DNA of 64,000 nt from NCBI GenBank assembly GCA_038025085.1, contig CM076140.1, positions 22,379,501-22,443,500 on the forward strand. Reading direction: 5' to 3'. Shown here piece after piece: positions 1 through 8,935 of this stretch (position 1 is the stretch's first letter; each line of letters starts with the position of its first letter). This DNA comes from Tetragonia tetragonoides (taxonomy: Eukaryota > Streptophyta > Magnoliopsida > Caryophyllales > Aizoaceae). The translations under genes were made by a program, and so were the position numbers. The notes under the pieces were generated by a model that worked only from the letters and a program-made list of their open reading frames with translations, was not told the DNA's origin and did no database searches.

Positions 1-395
1 ACAATAGTCAAAAAATATCTAGCACCACAAGAAGATGTATGACAATAGCCGCCCCACAAATCAATATGAATTAATTCAAAAATCCGACTAGCTTTTTGGT
101 CACTCAAAGGAAATTTGTCTTTGGGATGTTTAGCTTGAAAACACACTTCACAAGCTTTATTCAAACTACCTTTAGAATTACAAACTGGAGGAAACAATTT
201 TACTACTTTTTCCGAAGATTGCTCCATCCTAGCATGTCAAAGAGCCAAAGAAGAAGCGTCCGCATCCACTGTGATAGCCTGCACTGTATGTGGTCCCTTG
301 AAGTAGTAGAGTCCATCTTGCTTACTTCCTGTTCTAATCAGCTTCATCGTTTTGTCCTGTATAGAACACATAATCGAATAAAAATGACAATACTA
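1..395 (-). pseudogene. Ty1/copia pol fragment: GAG pre-integrase and start of integrase
   Basis: Read on the minus strand, this encodes the region before and at the start of a copia integrase. Visible blocks are a 'GLYYFKG' stretch, a zinc-finger half 'ACEVCFQAKH' and the integrase opening 'IDLWGGYCHTSSCGARYF', ending at the window edge. The usual 'WHxR' motif has a stop in place of W (TGA, plus-strand 237-239), so the copy is dead. In autonomous elements integrase inserts the cDNA into host DNA. The piece is cut by the window edge on its 3' side and fades into unreadable sequence above position 395. It need not belong to the copia element at 2.2-3.8 kb, which is on a different strand and covers gag and protease only. 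Confidence 0.85.
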
Positions 396-1171
396 TTCAA
401 ATCATCACCTCACAAGATTCTCCCATCTTCTTTCCATCACCTCAAATGTGACAACTTGCTCAGTTACCATGTAAATTATAAGAACCAATTCACCAAAATT
501 TTAAATTGTTAATTGGAGATCCAATCAATGTTATATTTCTTATTATTACTACTTAATACTTTTATGACCAAGATGGAGAGTGAAAAAATCATATGAATAT
601 TGAAGGAACAATGTCCTGAAAGAGGTAGTGTACGTAGTTGTTTGGTCGTGAGGCTGAGTTGCATGAAGGAGGTCATGGATTCAACTCTCACTTGACACTT
701 TTGTTGAGCCTAACACTAGTACTATATTAAGCACTTGAGATTAACCATTTCAAATGACTTTTTTTTTTTTTTATTATTGTTTTCCATATCACAATATTTT
801 TACGAAAGACCATCAAACATTCTACTGAAGAAGGAATATATGGCCATCCGTCATAGTATCAACTTGTAACTTGGGGGCTTTTCAAATATATTGCATTACA
901 ATCTATGATAACAACAAACAAATTTGATTCCTCGAGAGTTTTTCATTGCCTGATTAGCTTTAAAAAACCTGACATTCTTTTACCAAGATAACCTCCTTTC
1001 GCTACAACAAAATTTGCCTTTAATAACGCTTGATACATAGCGTTTGTGAATCAAGTGTCATGAGTTCGTGAGTTCATAGAGGGATTATCTTATAATTTGC
1101 AAGGCGATTAGTACGTTTTCATAGAGGGATGATATTGATAGAATATGTATATAGGAAAATATTGTAAATAT
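396..1171. other. Unassigned non-coding stretch
   Basis: AT-rich sequence without a convincing reading frame. Part of 396-500 may be decayed copia sequence continuous with the fragment to its left. I see no RNA gene, no terminal repeats and no other transposon signature. Confidence 0.4.
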
Positions 1172-1743
1172 TGTAGACGCCGAATTTTGACTTTGTATTT
1201 CTTTTAAATAATTATTACAGTTAATATTAGCATTAACTGTAATTACCCTAATTAAATAAGTCATTTGGGCTAAAAAGGGCATTTAGGGTCCATAAGGTGA
1301 CCCAACCCACTAGCAAAGCAAAGCCCAAAGCCAAAAAGAGAAAATAAATCAAAAATCCAAAAAAAGAATATAAAAGAGAAAATACAAAAATAAATAAGAA
1401 TTGGAATTATGATGTCATGCATGACATCATGATGTCATGCATGACATCACAATATTCCCATGTTCCCATCCAATAGCTAAAGACAAAAGGGAATAATGGT
1501 ATCAAGTAGAAATACCAAAATACCCTTCCCTTTTCTATGAATTAACCCCCCACCCAAAAAATTAAATAAAAATAAAAAAAAATTCCCTCTTCACAACCGA
1601 AAAAGAGAAGAAAAGGAAAAGAAAATTCTCCCCCCCCCCCACTTTTTTTATTTCTTTTTTTATTATTTTTTATTTTGTTTTTGTATTTTCCTTTTCCTAT
1701 TTTCTCTCACGCCTTATCTCATCTTTTCTCTTTCCTACTCACT
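1172..1743 (+). repeat. Truncated LTR of Tat-like type
   Basis: It begins with TGTAGACGCC, close to the TGTAGACACC start shared by the Tat LTRs at 14305, 23948, 32674, 39517 and 41240. A purine-rich then strongly pyrimidine-rich stretch follows, as in leaders of such LTRs. No LTR end or primer-binding site is seen. The sequence stops where the inverted-repeat arm begins at 1744, so it was probably cut by the rearrangement that made the fold-back. The assignment rests on the terminal motif and composition only. Confidence 0.45.
1411..1448. repeat. Two tandem copies of a perfect 18-bp palindrome
   Basis: GATGTCATGCATGACATC occurs at 1411-1428 and again at 1431-1448, separated by AT. Each copy is its own reverse complement, and the pair can also form one larger hairpin. 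It lies inside the truncated LTR, so it may be a U3 control element (it contains TGACATC and GCATGC-like cores) or simply a hairpin-prone duplication. Confidence 0.9.
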
Positions 1744-1764
1744 GGCCACATTGCAGATCTTCCA

Positions 1765-1907
1765 TCATGTCACCATCTCCAAAATCAAGAGGACTACACT
1801 AGATAGAAATCCAATAGCTGTAATCCTTTTAGCACCATTTCGCATGCTTCCAGTGGATGGCGGACTTTCACTTTCGCCATCGTCTCCCCTAGCAATGTCA
1901 CTAATAC
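1765..1907 (-). pseudogene. Inverted copy of exon-like fragment
   Basis: Reverse-complement twin of 4043-4185. The 47-codon frame is still open, but a Trp in the right copy (IAWGDD) reads Arg here (IARGDD), and there are two further changes. The acceptor-like AG and pyrimidine tract are kept. It lies outside the copia LTR, so it is flanking DNA carried along by the inverted duplication and not part of the transposon. See the right-hand copy for the description. Confidence 0.5.
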
Positions 1908-2176
1908 CTGCAAAATGAAAGAAATAAACTTTAGTTAATAAATGTCATTCATCAAACCATGGGGTATATGGGGTTATGCTAATTAGTGCACGGATCTAGA
2001 AAGATAACATTGAGGGCAGTGGCAGAAATAGAAATTTTAGGGTATGGGGTCTTGTACTCTATAACTAATACAATACATTAAATCACCATGTAAAAAAAAC
2101 AATAAAATTTCAAATTATTAAATCAATATATCAAGGCACCTTTGGCTTTAAAGATATTTACTGAATAAATGAAGAT

Positions 2177-2335
2177 TGTTACGAGATCTGCAAGATTTCA
2201 GGCGTGACTTTTTTGATATTCTGTTTCGCCTATTTATGGCAGGTTATATTAGAGTTTGATATTGTTTAGGATTGTTTCCTATAACAGAAGATTTGTATGG
2301 ATACTAAAGATGATTTCTATATTGATCTGTACGCA

Positions 2336-2386
<51 letters not shown>

Positions 2387-2411
2387 CATCTTTTCAGCCT
2401 CAAACTTGTCA
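2177..2411 (+). repeat. Copia LTR, plus orientation (left arm)
   Basis: A 235-bp TG...CA segment starting TGTTACGAG and ending CTTGTCA, directly followed by a primer-binding site, which fixes it as a 5' LTR. Its inverted partner is 3484-3773. An internal (AT)n run at about 2339-2381 accounts for most of the length difference. The flanking pentamer AAGAT (2172-2176) is mirrored at the other arm, because flank and LTR were duplicated together; it is therefore not evidence for a target-site duplication. Confidence 0.8.
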
Positions 2412-2423
2412 TGGTATCAGAGC
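2412..2423 (+). other. Primer-binding site, initiator tRNA-Met type
   Basis: TGGTATCAGAGC abuts the LTR end. This is the standard plant copia primer-binding site, complementary to the 3' end of initiator methionine tRNA. The inverted partner is at 3472-3483. Confidence 0.9.
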
Positions 2424-2473
2424 GTGAAAGATCCATAAACAAACCTTAAGCCAAAACTCAAAAATCCTAAACA

Positions 2474-3339
2474 ATGGCCATCGATGACGACCCACCACCA
2501 AATAAAATTGACTCAAAATCTCCTTATTTCCTCGGTCCTCAAGATCGACCTGGTGATTTTATTACTGCAGCCAGATTTAATGGCGAATATTATGATGATT
2601 GGGCAGGTGATATTGAGACGGCCCTTCGAGCTCGAAGAAAGTTCGGATTTTTAGATGCTACAATTGTATCTCCAACACCTCCTTGCACACAAGATGATTG
2701 GAATACAATTCAAGCCATGTTGGTATCCTGGATTATGAATACCATCACAGCAGAAGTGAAGAGTACCTTGTCAAAATATAAAGAAGTCAAGCGTCTATGG
2801 GAGACACTTAAGGAGCGATTCGCTCTTACGAATGGACCATGCATACAACAATTCAAGGCAACCATCTATGACTGTAAGCAAACCAAATCCATGTCGGTTG
2901 CTTCTTACTATGGAAAACTCACGACCCTATGGGAGGAATTGCATAACCATGAACCCTTGATTACTTGTTCTTGTTGTACAAAGTGTACCGCATGCCTTGA
3001 ACATGAGCGTCGTCGTGCAAAGGAAATGCTCCATGAGTTTCTGATGGGTTTATATACTCCTCTTCTGGTCCTTTGCGATCAAAGATTCCTGCTGAAGATC
3101 CCCTGCCCTCTCTCAACCGTGCCTACCAGCTAGTTATTCAAGATGGTCGAGGGGGGGTCCGTGCCAATGCTGCAATTGTTTCTGAACCTATTGAAGCACC
3201 ATCTGCTCAAATATTTTCCGCTGATCAGTGGAAGGCGCTTGCAAGTGTGTTTCGTAATATGACTGTTTCCGATAATCGTTTGAGTGGTAAGTTGAATGGT
3301 CATCCTTGGATCATTGATACAGGTGCATCTAATCATGTT
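2474..3339 (+). pseudogene. Copia gag and protease start, frameshifted
   Basis: ATG at 2474 begins MAIDDDPPP. A UBN2-type copia gag follows, with blocks such as 'ARFNGEYYDDWAGD', 'WIMNTI' and 'VKRLWETLKERF'. The frame shifts by one base near 3060-3070 and resumes with 'GPLRSKIPAEDPLPSLN', running to the aspartic protease motif 'WIIDTGASNHVT' at about 3308-3343. Gag forms the particle shell and the protease would mature it. The frame then collides with the inverted second copy of the gag start, giving a short junk tail (to 3381). No integrase or reverse transcriptase follows, so this is a truncated 5' portion of the element. Confidence 0.9.
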
Positions 3340-3420
3340 ACCAGGTCGATCTTGAGGACCGAGGAAATAAGGAGATTTTGAGTCAATTTTATTTGGTGGT
3401 GGGTCGTCATCGATGGCCAT
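3340..3420 (-). pseudogene. Second copy of copia gag N-terminus
   Basis: The minus-strand ATG at 3418-3420 starts the same MAIDDDPPP peptide as 2474 and matches for about 27 codons, to 'DRPG', before running into the end of the protease segment of the other copy. It is head-to-head with the plus-strand copy and too short to act as a gene. Confidence 0.85.
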
Positions 3421-3483
3421 TGTTTAGGATTTTTGAGTTTTGGCTTAAGGTTTTTTTATGGATCTTTCACGCTCTGATACCAT

Positions 3484-3773
<290 letters not shown>

Positions 3774-4042
3774 ATCTTCATTTATTCAGTAAATATCTTT
3801 GAAGCCAAAGGTGCCTTGATATATTGATTTAATAATTTGAAATTTTATTGTTTTTTTTACATGATGATTTAATGTATTGTATTAGTTATAGAGTACAAGA
3901 CCCCATACCCTAAAATTTCTATTTTTGCCACTGCCCTCAATGTTATCTTTCTAGATCCGTGCACTAATTAGCATAACCCCATATACCCCATGGTTTGATG
4001 AATGACATTTATTAACTAAAGTTTATTTCTTTCGTTTTGCAG

Positions 4043-4185
4043 GTATTAGTGACATTGCTTGGGGAGACGATGGCGAAAGTGAAAGTCCGCCAACCACTGA
4101 AAGCATGCGAAATGGTGCTAAAAGGATTACAGCTATTGGATTTCTATCTAGTGTAGTCCTCTTGATTTTGGAGATGGTGACATGA
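4043..4185 (+). pseudogene. Terminal-exon-like fragment with C-terminal membrane-like segment
   Basis: After a good acceptor (ttcgttttgcag, AG at 4041-4042) the frame reads 'GISDIAWGDDGESESPP', then 'RNGAKRITAIGFLSS' and a hydrophobic end 'VVLLILEMVT', stopping with TGA at 4183-4185. It looks like the last exon of a host gene: an acidic linker and one C-terminal hydrophobic helix, as in tail-anchored proteins. I do not recognise the family. The preceding 0.27 kb would be intron, into which the copia element inserted. No upstream exon is visible, so it may be a gene fragment moved by rearrangement or an exon of a gene lying elsewhere. The presence of the same open frame in both arms argues it was once coding. 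Confidence 0.4.
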
Positions 4186-4206
4186 TGGAAGATCTGCAAT
4201 GTGGCC

Positions 4207-5687
4207 TTGTATCTTGGGCACGGGTTGTTTTTCAAAAATAAAATTGTTTGAAGAAAATAAGAAAAAAGAGAATTCACTTATTCATGAAAAGCCATCCGGC
4301 ATGTACAACGATGAATATCTCTGATATAGATCAAATATTACAAAGTATAAATCTAACATAACAAGATGAATATGACTCACACTATCACTTCTTGAAGTTA
4401 GTGTCTTGATCAGCTCCGTGAATAAGTAACTACCAATCCAAACATTACAGCTAGAAATCAACGTCTTGATCGGCTTCGTCGATAATTCACAATCATTTAG
4501 CGGGTGCCACGCTTTTAGTAAACGATAGGTCACTTCCTTTTCCATACAATCGAAGGTAAGCATGAAACGTGCTGCAGCTATTTGGAAGTACAAATCCCCT
4601 TGTCATATTAGATTGAACTTGTCTTCTTGATTCAAGAAACCTAATCCAAATACACAAATTTTACGACACTCCGACAAACGAGGAGAACTCAACAACCTCT
4701 CACCAATGGAGAGTTTATTACTAAGCGCATATTGCAAAACAAATTAAAAATTAGATCTACCAAATTAAAGAAACAACAACGGATGGGCTAACCACCGACA
4801 AAAGTGATAATGGTAACCCTAAGATGAGTCAAAGTGAAAGAGGGAGGCTAGGGTTTTTAATTGAGAGAGAGAGATAGAGAGAGAGTGAGAGGAGTGTTTG
4901 AAATCACGCGAAGTTTTTCTGATTAGTTTTCTTTCTGAGTTCATGTATCCTTCTTTTTTCTTTTTGTTTTTTTTAATGTTAATGTACATAATCTTCCATT
5001 CACTTTGAAGCCAGTCCACAAAAACATTCAATGCATTAGATCATATATATTGACTAATGCTTTTTTGCATGCTGTAACTTAGCAATTGGTCAATACACCA
5101 TCCATCCATCCCTCTTTAAATTCCTCCGATCCTTATTAATTTTTAAGGTCAAATATTTTAAACTTTGACCATAAATATATAAAAAAAACTCTATGAGTTA
5201 GATTGGTTGTCAAAAATAAGGAATTTAATAAAAGTATCATATAAACTTTCGGTATTGTTTGTATTTTTATATTGCGTAATTAAGTCTCGGTAATTATTCT
5301 TTTAATAGGACCAATCGAGCAAGCTTGATCATCGTCGTTGTTGGAGCGTACCTACTGTTAAGGAAAGCCTTATATAGGTAAGCCAACGTGCCTAGGTTCT
5401 TCCAGAATCTGAACAAAACCGTTTTGATGTGTTATGTGCGAATTGGAAATTCTTTGTTAATTTAAAATGCAAAGCATGATTAAATTATAACCTCGACTAT
5501 TATGAATGATTTTAAGCATGTTTACTACTGTAATTATGGATTATAATGAGCATGTTGATCACGACCAAGTGTTATAATTTAAAATTAGCTCGTATGCTTT
5601 TTATGGAATAAATATTCGTTTCGTATAAGTAGTGAATTATTATGCGATTATGCTACTTGTTATGGGTATTATTTGGATGTTAGTGAG

Positions 5688-5692
<5 letters not shown>
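4207..5692. other. Unassigned region, possible old gene or repeat remains
   Basis: This holds an unrecognised open frame on the minus strand (4282-4593, 103 codons, no known motif), a GA-rich run at about 4861-4892, and at 5100-5190 a block ('ccctctttaaattcctccg' then 'aactttgacc') resembling ends of small plant inverted-repeat transposons. No matching second end was found. I cannot support a gene here. Confidence 0.3.

Positions 5693-5770
<78 letters not shown>
5693..5770. repeat. (AT)n microsatellite
   Basis: Uninterrupted TA/AT dinucleotides for about 78 bases. Next to it (5780-5892) is a short block with repeated AGTGACCC / GGGTCAC words and a 'taagacggtctt' palindrome, a word common in Caryophyllales repeats (weak recollection, not proof). 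Confidence 0.95.
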
Positions 5771-5772
<2 letters not shown>

Positions 5773-5896
5773 CACAAAAAACTTGTTTAAGACGGTCTTT
5801 TTATTAGTTTTGGTGAGACGAGGGTCACTTTTTAGTGAAATAAGGGTCACAGATGATAATAAGTGACCCCTACATTGCTAAATAGTGACCCCATAT

Positions 5897-6461
5897 TTTT
5901 GTGAGTTGGTCGGCAGGGTGTGGTGGCATTCTACGTGACAGTGAAGGTGAGATTATGGGCGTCTTTTCTGTTAAGTTGGGAATCATGGACTCTAATTTTG
6001 CTGAATTTATGGGGGTGTACCGTGCTCTTATTATGTTGAGACAACTTTGTGATTGGGTTAAAAAACGTATAATCTTGGAGAGCGATTCCAAAAATACTGT
6101 TGCCTAGATTTTACATAAAGACAAGAGACCTTGGAGCTGGTGGAAATTATTCAATGAAGTTGACAATGTTATTTCTGCAATAGCGGGCTTTAAAATACTG
6201 CATACTATCCGAGAGCAAAACCAGGAAGCTGATCAATTGGCTCATCAAGGAGTTACAAGAGAAGGTCCTTTGTATGCCTGGTGTTAGCTTTACTCTGTTT
6301 TTGTTTTCACTAAAGATGTATGTTGATATTTCTAGCTGGCTGGTGTATGGGTGTATGGGCTTCTTAGGGGCTCTGAAATTTTGTAAGATTTGATGTGGCA
6401 ATTAGTTGCCTATTAAATAGAATCTGTTTTGCTGTTAAAAAAAACAAAAAAAAAAACATGA
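5897..6461 (+). pseudogene. 5'-truncated LINE: RNase H domain and poly(A) tail
   Basis: The frame reads 'GCGGILRDSEGEIMGVFSVK', then 'SNFAEFMGVYRAL' and 'ILESDSKNTV', the RNase H fold typical of the end of plant L1-type LINE ORF2, with the Asp of 'ESDS' and Glu of 'AEF' in the expected places. It ends with 'HTIREQNQEADQLAHQG'. A TAG at 6105-6107 interrupts it. A 3' untranslated part runs into an A-rich tail at about 6437-6461. The missing 5' part is typical of aborted LINE reverse transcription. Confidence 0.8.
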
Positions 6462-7004
6462 GTTTGCTAGAGGTAGTGTGCATGTAAATGAATGCTGTTT
6501 ATGCTCATGTGCTTTATCCAAATGAATTGCAATGATCTTCAAAAAGTTCAGGTAAGGTTTGCGAAAGTGTTTTTACGGGGTGCATACATCGTTTACTCAG
6601 TTAATCTTATTTTTGCTTCTTTTCTTTTCTTCTATATTTTGTTTCCATGATGGAAACCAAATTGCGGGTATTCTAGAGTGAGGATGTTTATCTTTGGATC
6701 ACTTAGAGTTGTTGGATCATAGAACTTTTTATTTATTTTAGTTTTTTGGTTTGCCCAAGTAATTGGTTGTAATAATTTTATTGGACTTAATTCTCACTTT
6801 AGATAACTCTGATATTACTGTTTAATTTGTTTGGCTTGTTAAGTAAGCTCCTTTTGATGCCTACCCCTTTGTTCTGGTTAGCATTTATTCCATAGCGATA
6901 AATGTTGCAGTAACTACCCTTGGGTTTGTGAGAGTTCAGCTGCATTGAGTCGTGGATATGACGTGATATTCCCAATATATTGCCATAAATTCGGGGGTGT
7001 TACA
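6462..7004. other. Unassigned non-coding stretch
   Basis: No coding signal. The right end 'cgggggtgttaca' resembles 3' termini of some plant LTRs, but no partner LTR or primer-binding site was found. Confidence 0.3.
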
Positions 7005-7740
7005 TATGATGTTGAATTTTGATGTTTTTCAGGAAACTAGTCGTCTCTACTTTGAAGTGTGATCCATGGTCACAGATGATTTCATATGAAATATCAAATC
7101 TGCAGATGATGTTATTCCTTATGAACTTGGCCACTTGCTTAGATGTGAGGACTGCATATGATTGAGCTTCGACTAATTCGGTGTAAATCGTCGATAGCTA
7201 CTAGGATGAATTTACGTCCTCCAATGCCTTTTGGAGTAATTTTGCCGATGATATTAATTCTCCTGGCGGAAAATGGCCACGGTGATGTAAAGCTGAGCAG
7301 AAATGATGGTGGTATGTGCTGTAGGTTGTCATAGATTTGAAATGTTTTGCATTTCTTCACATAGTCGTAGCAGTTCTTTCCATAGTAGTCTAGTAATACC
7401 CAAGTAGAAGAGTTTTTTTGGAAAGCATACGACCATTCATGTGCGGACCACAAACTCCATTATGGACCTCATTCATGATCTCTACAGCTTCTTCAGTGTT
7501 GACACATCTTAGATTGACTCCATTGTGTGACATTTTATACAGAACCCCCTTGCATTCTATGTATTGCGACCCGTTAAGCTCTTGTAGGTGCATCTAGAGG
7601 GTATATGTCTTTGGTAATGTAGTTGTAGACGCCTTGGTACCAAGGATCTCTTTTATTGGTGTCATAACTGGACATATGTTAATGTTGTGGAAAAAGGTTG
7701 TCTCACTTATTCTCTGTATGTAGATGGCATTGTTGTGAGA
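7005..7740 (-). pseudogene. Ogre/Tat-type integrase fragment
   Basis: The minus strand carries the zinc-binding part ('EVHNGVCGPHMNG', then 'YVKKCKTF', where the second Cys is Phe) and the start of the catalytic core ('SPWPF', 'GGRKFILVAIDD', then in another frame 'VEAQSYAVLTSKQVAKFIRN' and 'CDHGSHF'). Order and wording match Ogre/Tat integrases. At least one frameshift (about 7170) and lost residues make it dead. The duplication boundary at 7275 lies inside this frame. RT and RNase H are not nearby. Confidence 0.82.
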
Positions 7741-7984
7741 GTTTGATCATTTCTCATTTTCCTGTTATGATTTAGCAAAATTTGTATACTAACTTTATGA
7801 AATTTACTTTCATCTCTGGTGCCATACAAATAGGAAAATCCAGAGGTTGACCGGTAGGCGACAGCTTGGGAAATTCCTCAAAGAGGGATGCCTATATTCA
7901 AACATATGCTCAAAGAGTCATGCCTATATTCCCTAACACCCCGATTGAAGAGGGGAATCAGCCTCTACCGTCACACTAAGGTAA

Positions 7985-8928
7985 GACAAACCTCAAATTC
8001 ACTTTTGCGGATATTCAATCTGAAGTAGACTATTGGAAGAACGCAATTGTGTGCTATGTGTTAGGAGCAAACCCTCCAATTCCTGTAATGGAAGGGTATT
8101 TTAAGAGAATTTGGGGTGGGTTAGGAATTGAGAAAATTTATGTGCTGCCTGAGGGAGTTTATATGGTACGGTTTGATACATTTGAGAATAAATCTAAAGG
8201 TTTTGAGCAAGGCATTGTTTATTTTTATGGAAAACATGTTTTAATGAAATCCCCGGGTACCTAATTTTGATTTGAAAGAGGAACAGATTAAAAAAGTGCC
8301 TATTTGGGTGAAGTTCCCTGGTTTGGATATAAATAATGGGCATTGGATAATCTGTTTCGAGCGGCAAGTTTGGTTGGGACACCTCTCAAGGCATATGAGG
8401 CAACTCTTGCCAAGACAAGGCTGGGGTATGCTCATCTTTTGATTGAAGTGGCGATGGATCAGTCATACCCTGATGAAGTGTGTTTTGAAGATGAATGGGG
8501 AAAATTGATCACACAACCTGTTGTGTATGCCTGAAAGTCTTTGTTCTGTGAGGCATGCTTTGGCTATGGGCATGATGCAGCTAACTGTAAAAAGAAGCAG
8601 GCACCAAAAAAGAACACTAAACAGGTTTGGGTTGCAAAATCTAAACATGTGTCTCAGCCAGCTGTGGATTCAGAATGTTTTCAGCAGGCCACTAAAGTTG
8701 CAAGGCAGCTAGATGTTGCTCCTACTCAACAAGGTAACACTACAACCACTAATTTTGTTAGTGTACTTGAGAATGCTAGTGGGGAAGTTAATCTAAATGA
8801 TATACTACCTGTTTCAATTCCTTGGTCTGTTACTTATGAAAAGAGGGAATCTATTGTGGCTGGACATTTTGATTTGAACGGGTCCAAAGGAGCGGGGGTA
8901 ACCCCTCCTCCCAATCGATATAATTTGT
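7985..8928 (+). pseudogene. LINE ORF1 (DUF4283 plus CCHC zinc knuckle), copy A
   Basis: The frame opens 'LKFTFADIQSEVDYWKNA', typical of DUF4283 RNA-binding ORF1 proteins of plant LINEs. It continues to a zinc knuckle 'CEACFGYGHDAANC' (CX2CX4HX4C) at about 8544-8585 and a low-complexity tail. An extra C near 8254 shifts the frame, and TGA at 8532-8534 replaces the Trp just before the knuckle. ORF1 proteins bind LINE RNA. The frame ends at 8928, just before ORF2. Confidence 0.82.
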
Positions 8929-8935
8929 AGTTGGA

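Larger units (their letters stand above)
1744..2554. repeat. Left arm of large inverted repeat
   Basis: It is the reverse complement of 3340-4206, with few substitutions and a shorter AT run. It contains, left to right, an antisense copy of the exon-like fragment, about 0.27 kb of intron-like flank, a complete copia LTR, the primer-binding site and about 27 codons of gag. The outer boundary is sharp: the shared sequence starts at GGCCACATTGC. The inner boundary is at the gag motif 'DRPG'. Confidence 0.93.

Noticed and set aside
2172..2176. AAGAT/ATCTT as target-site duplication of the copia element
   Set aside because: Both lie in the inverted-repeat arms, so they are one flank copied twice in opposite orientation, not two sides of an insertion.
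4282..4593. 103-codon minus-strand ORF as a host gene
   Set aside because: No motif, no splice context and no codon pattern that I can defend; left as unassigned.
5100..5190. Stowaway-like miniature transposon end
   Set aside because: Only one end is seen, with no target duplication or inverted partner.
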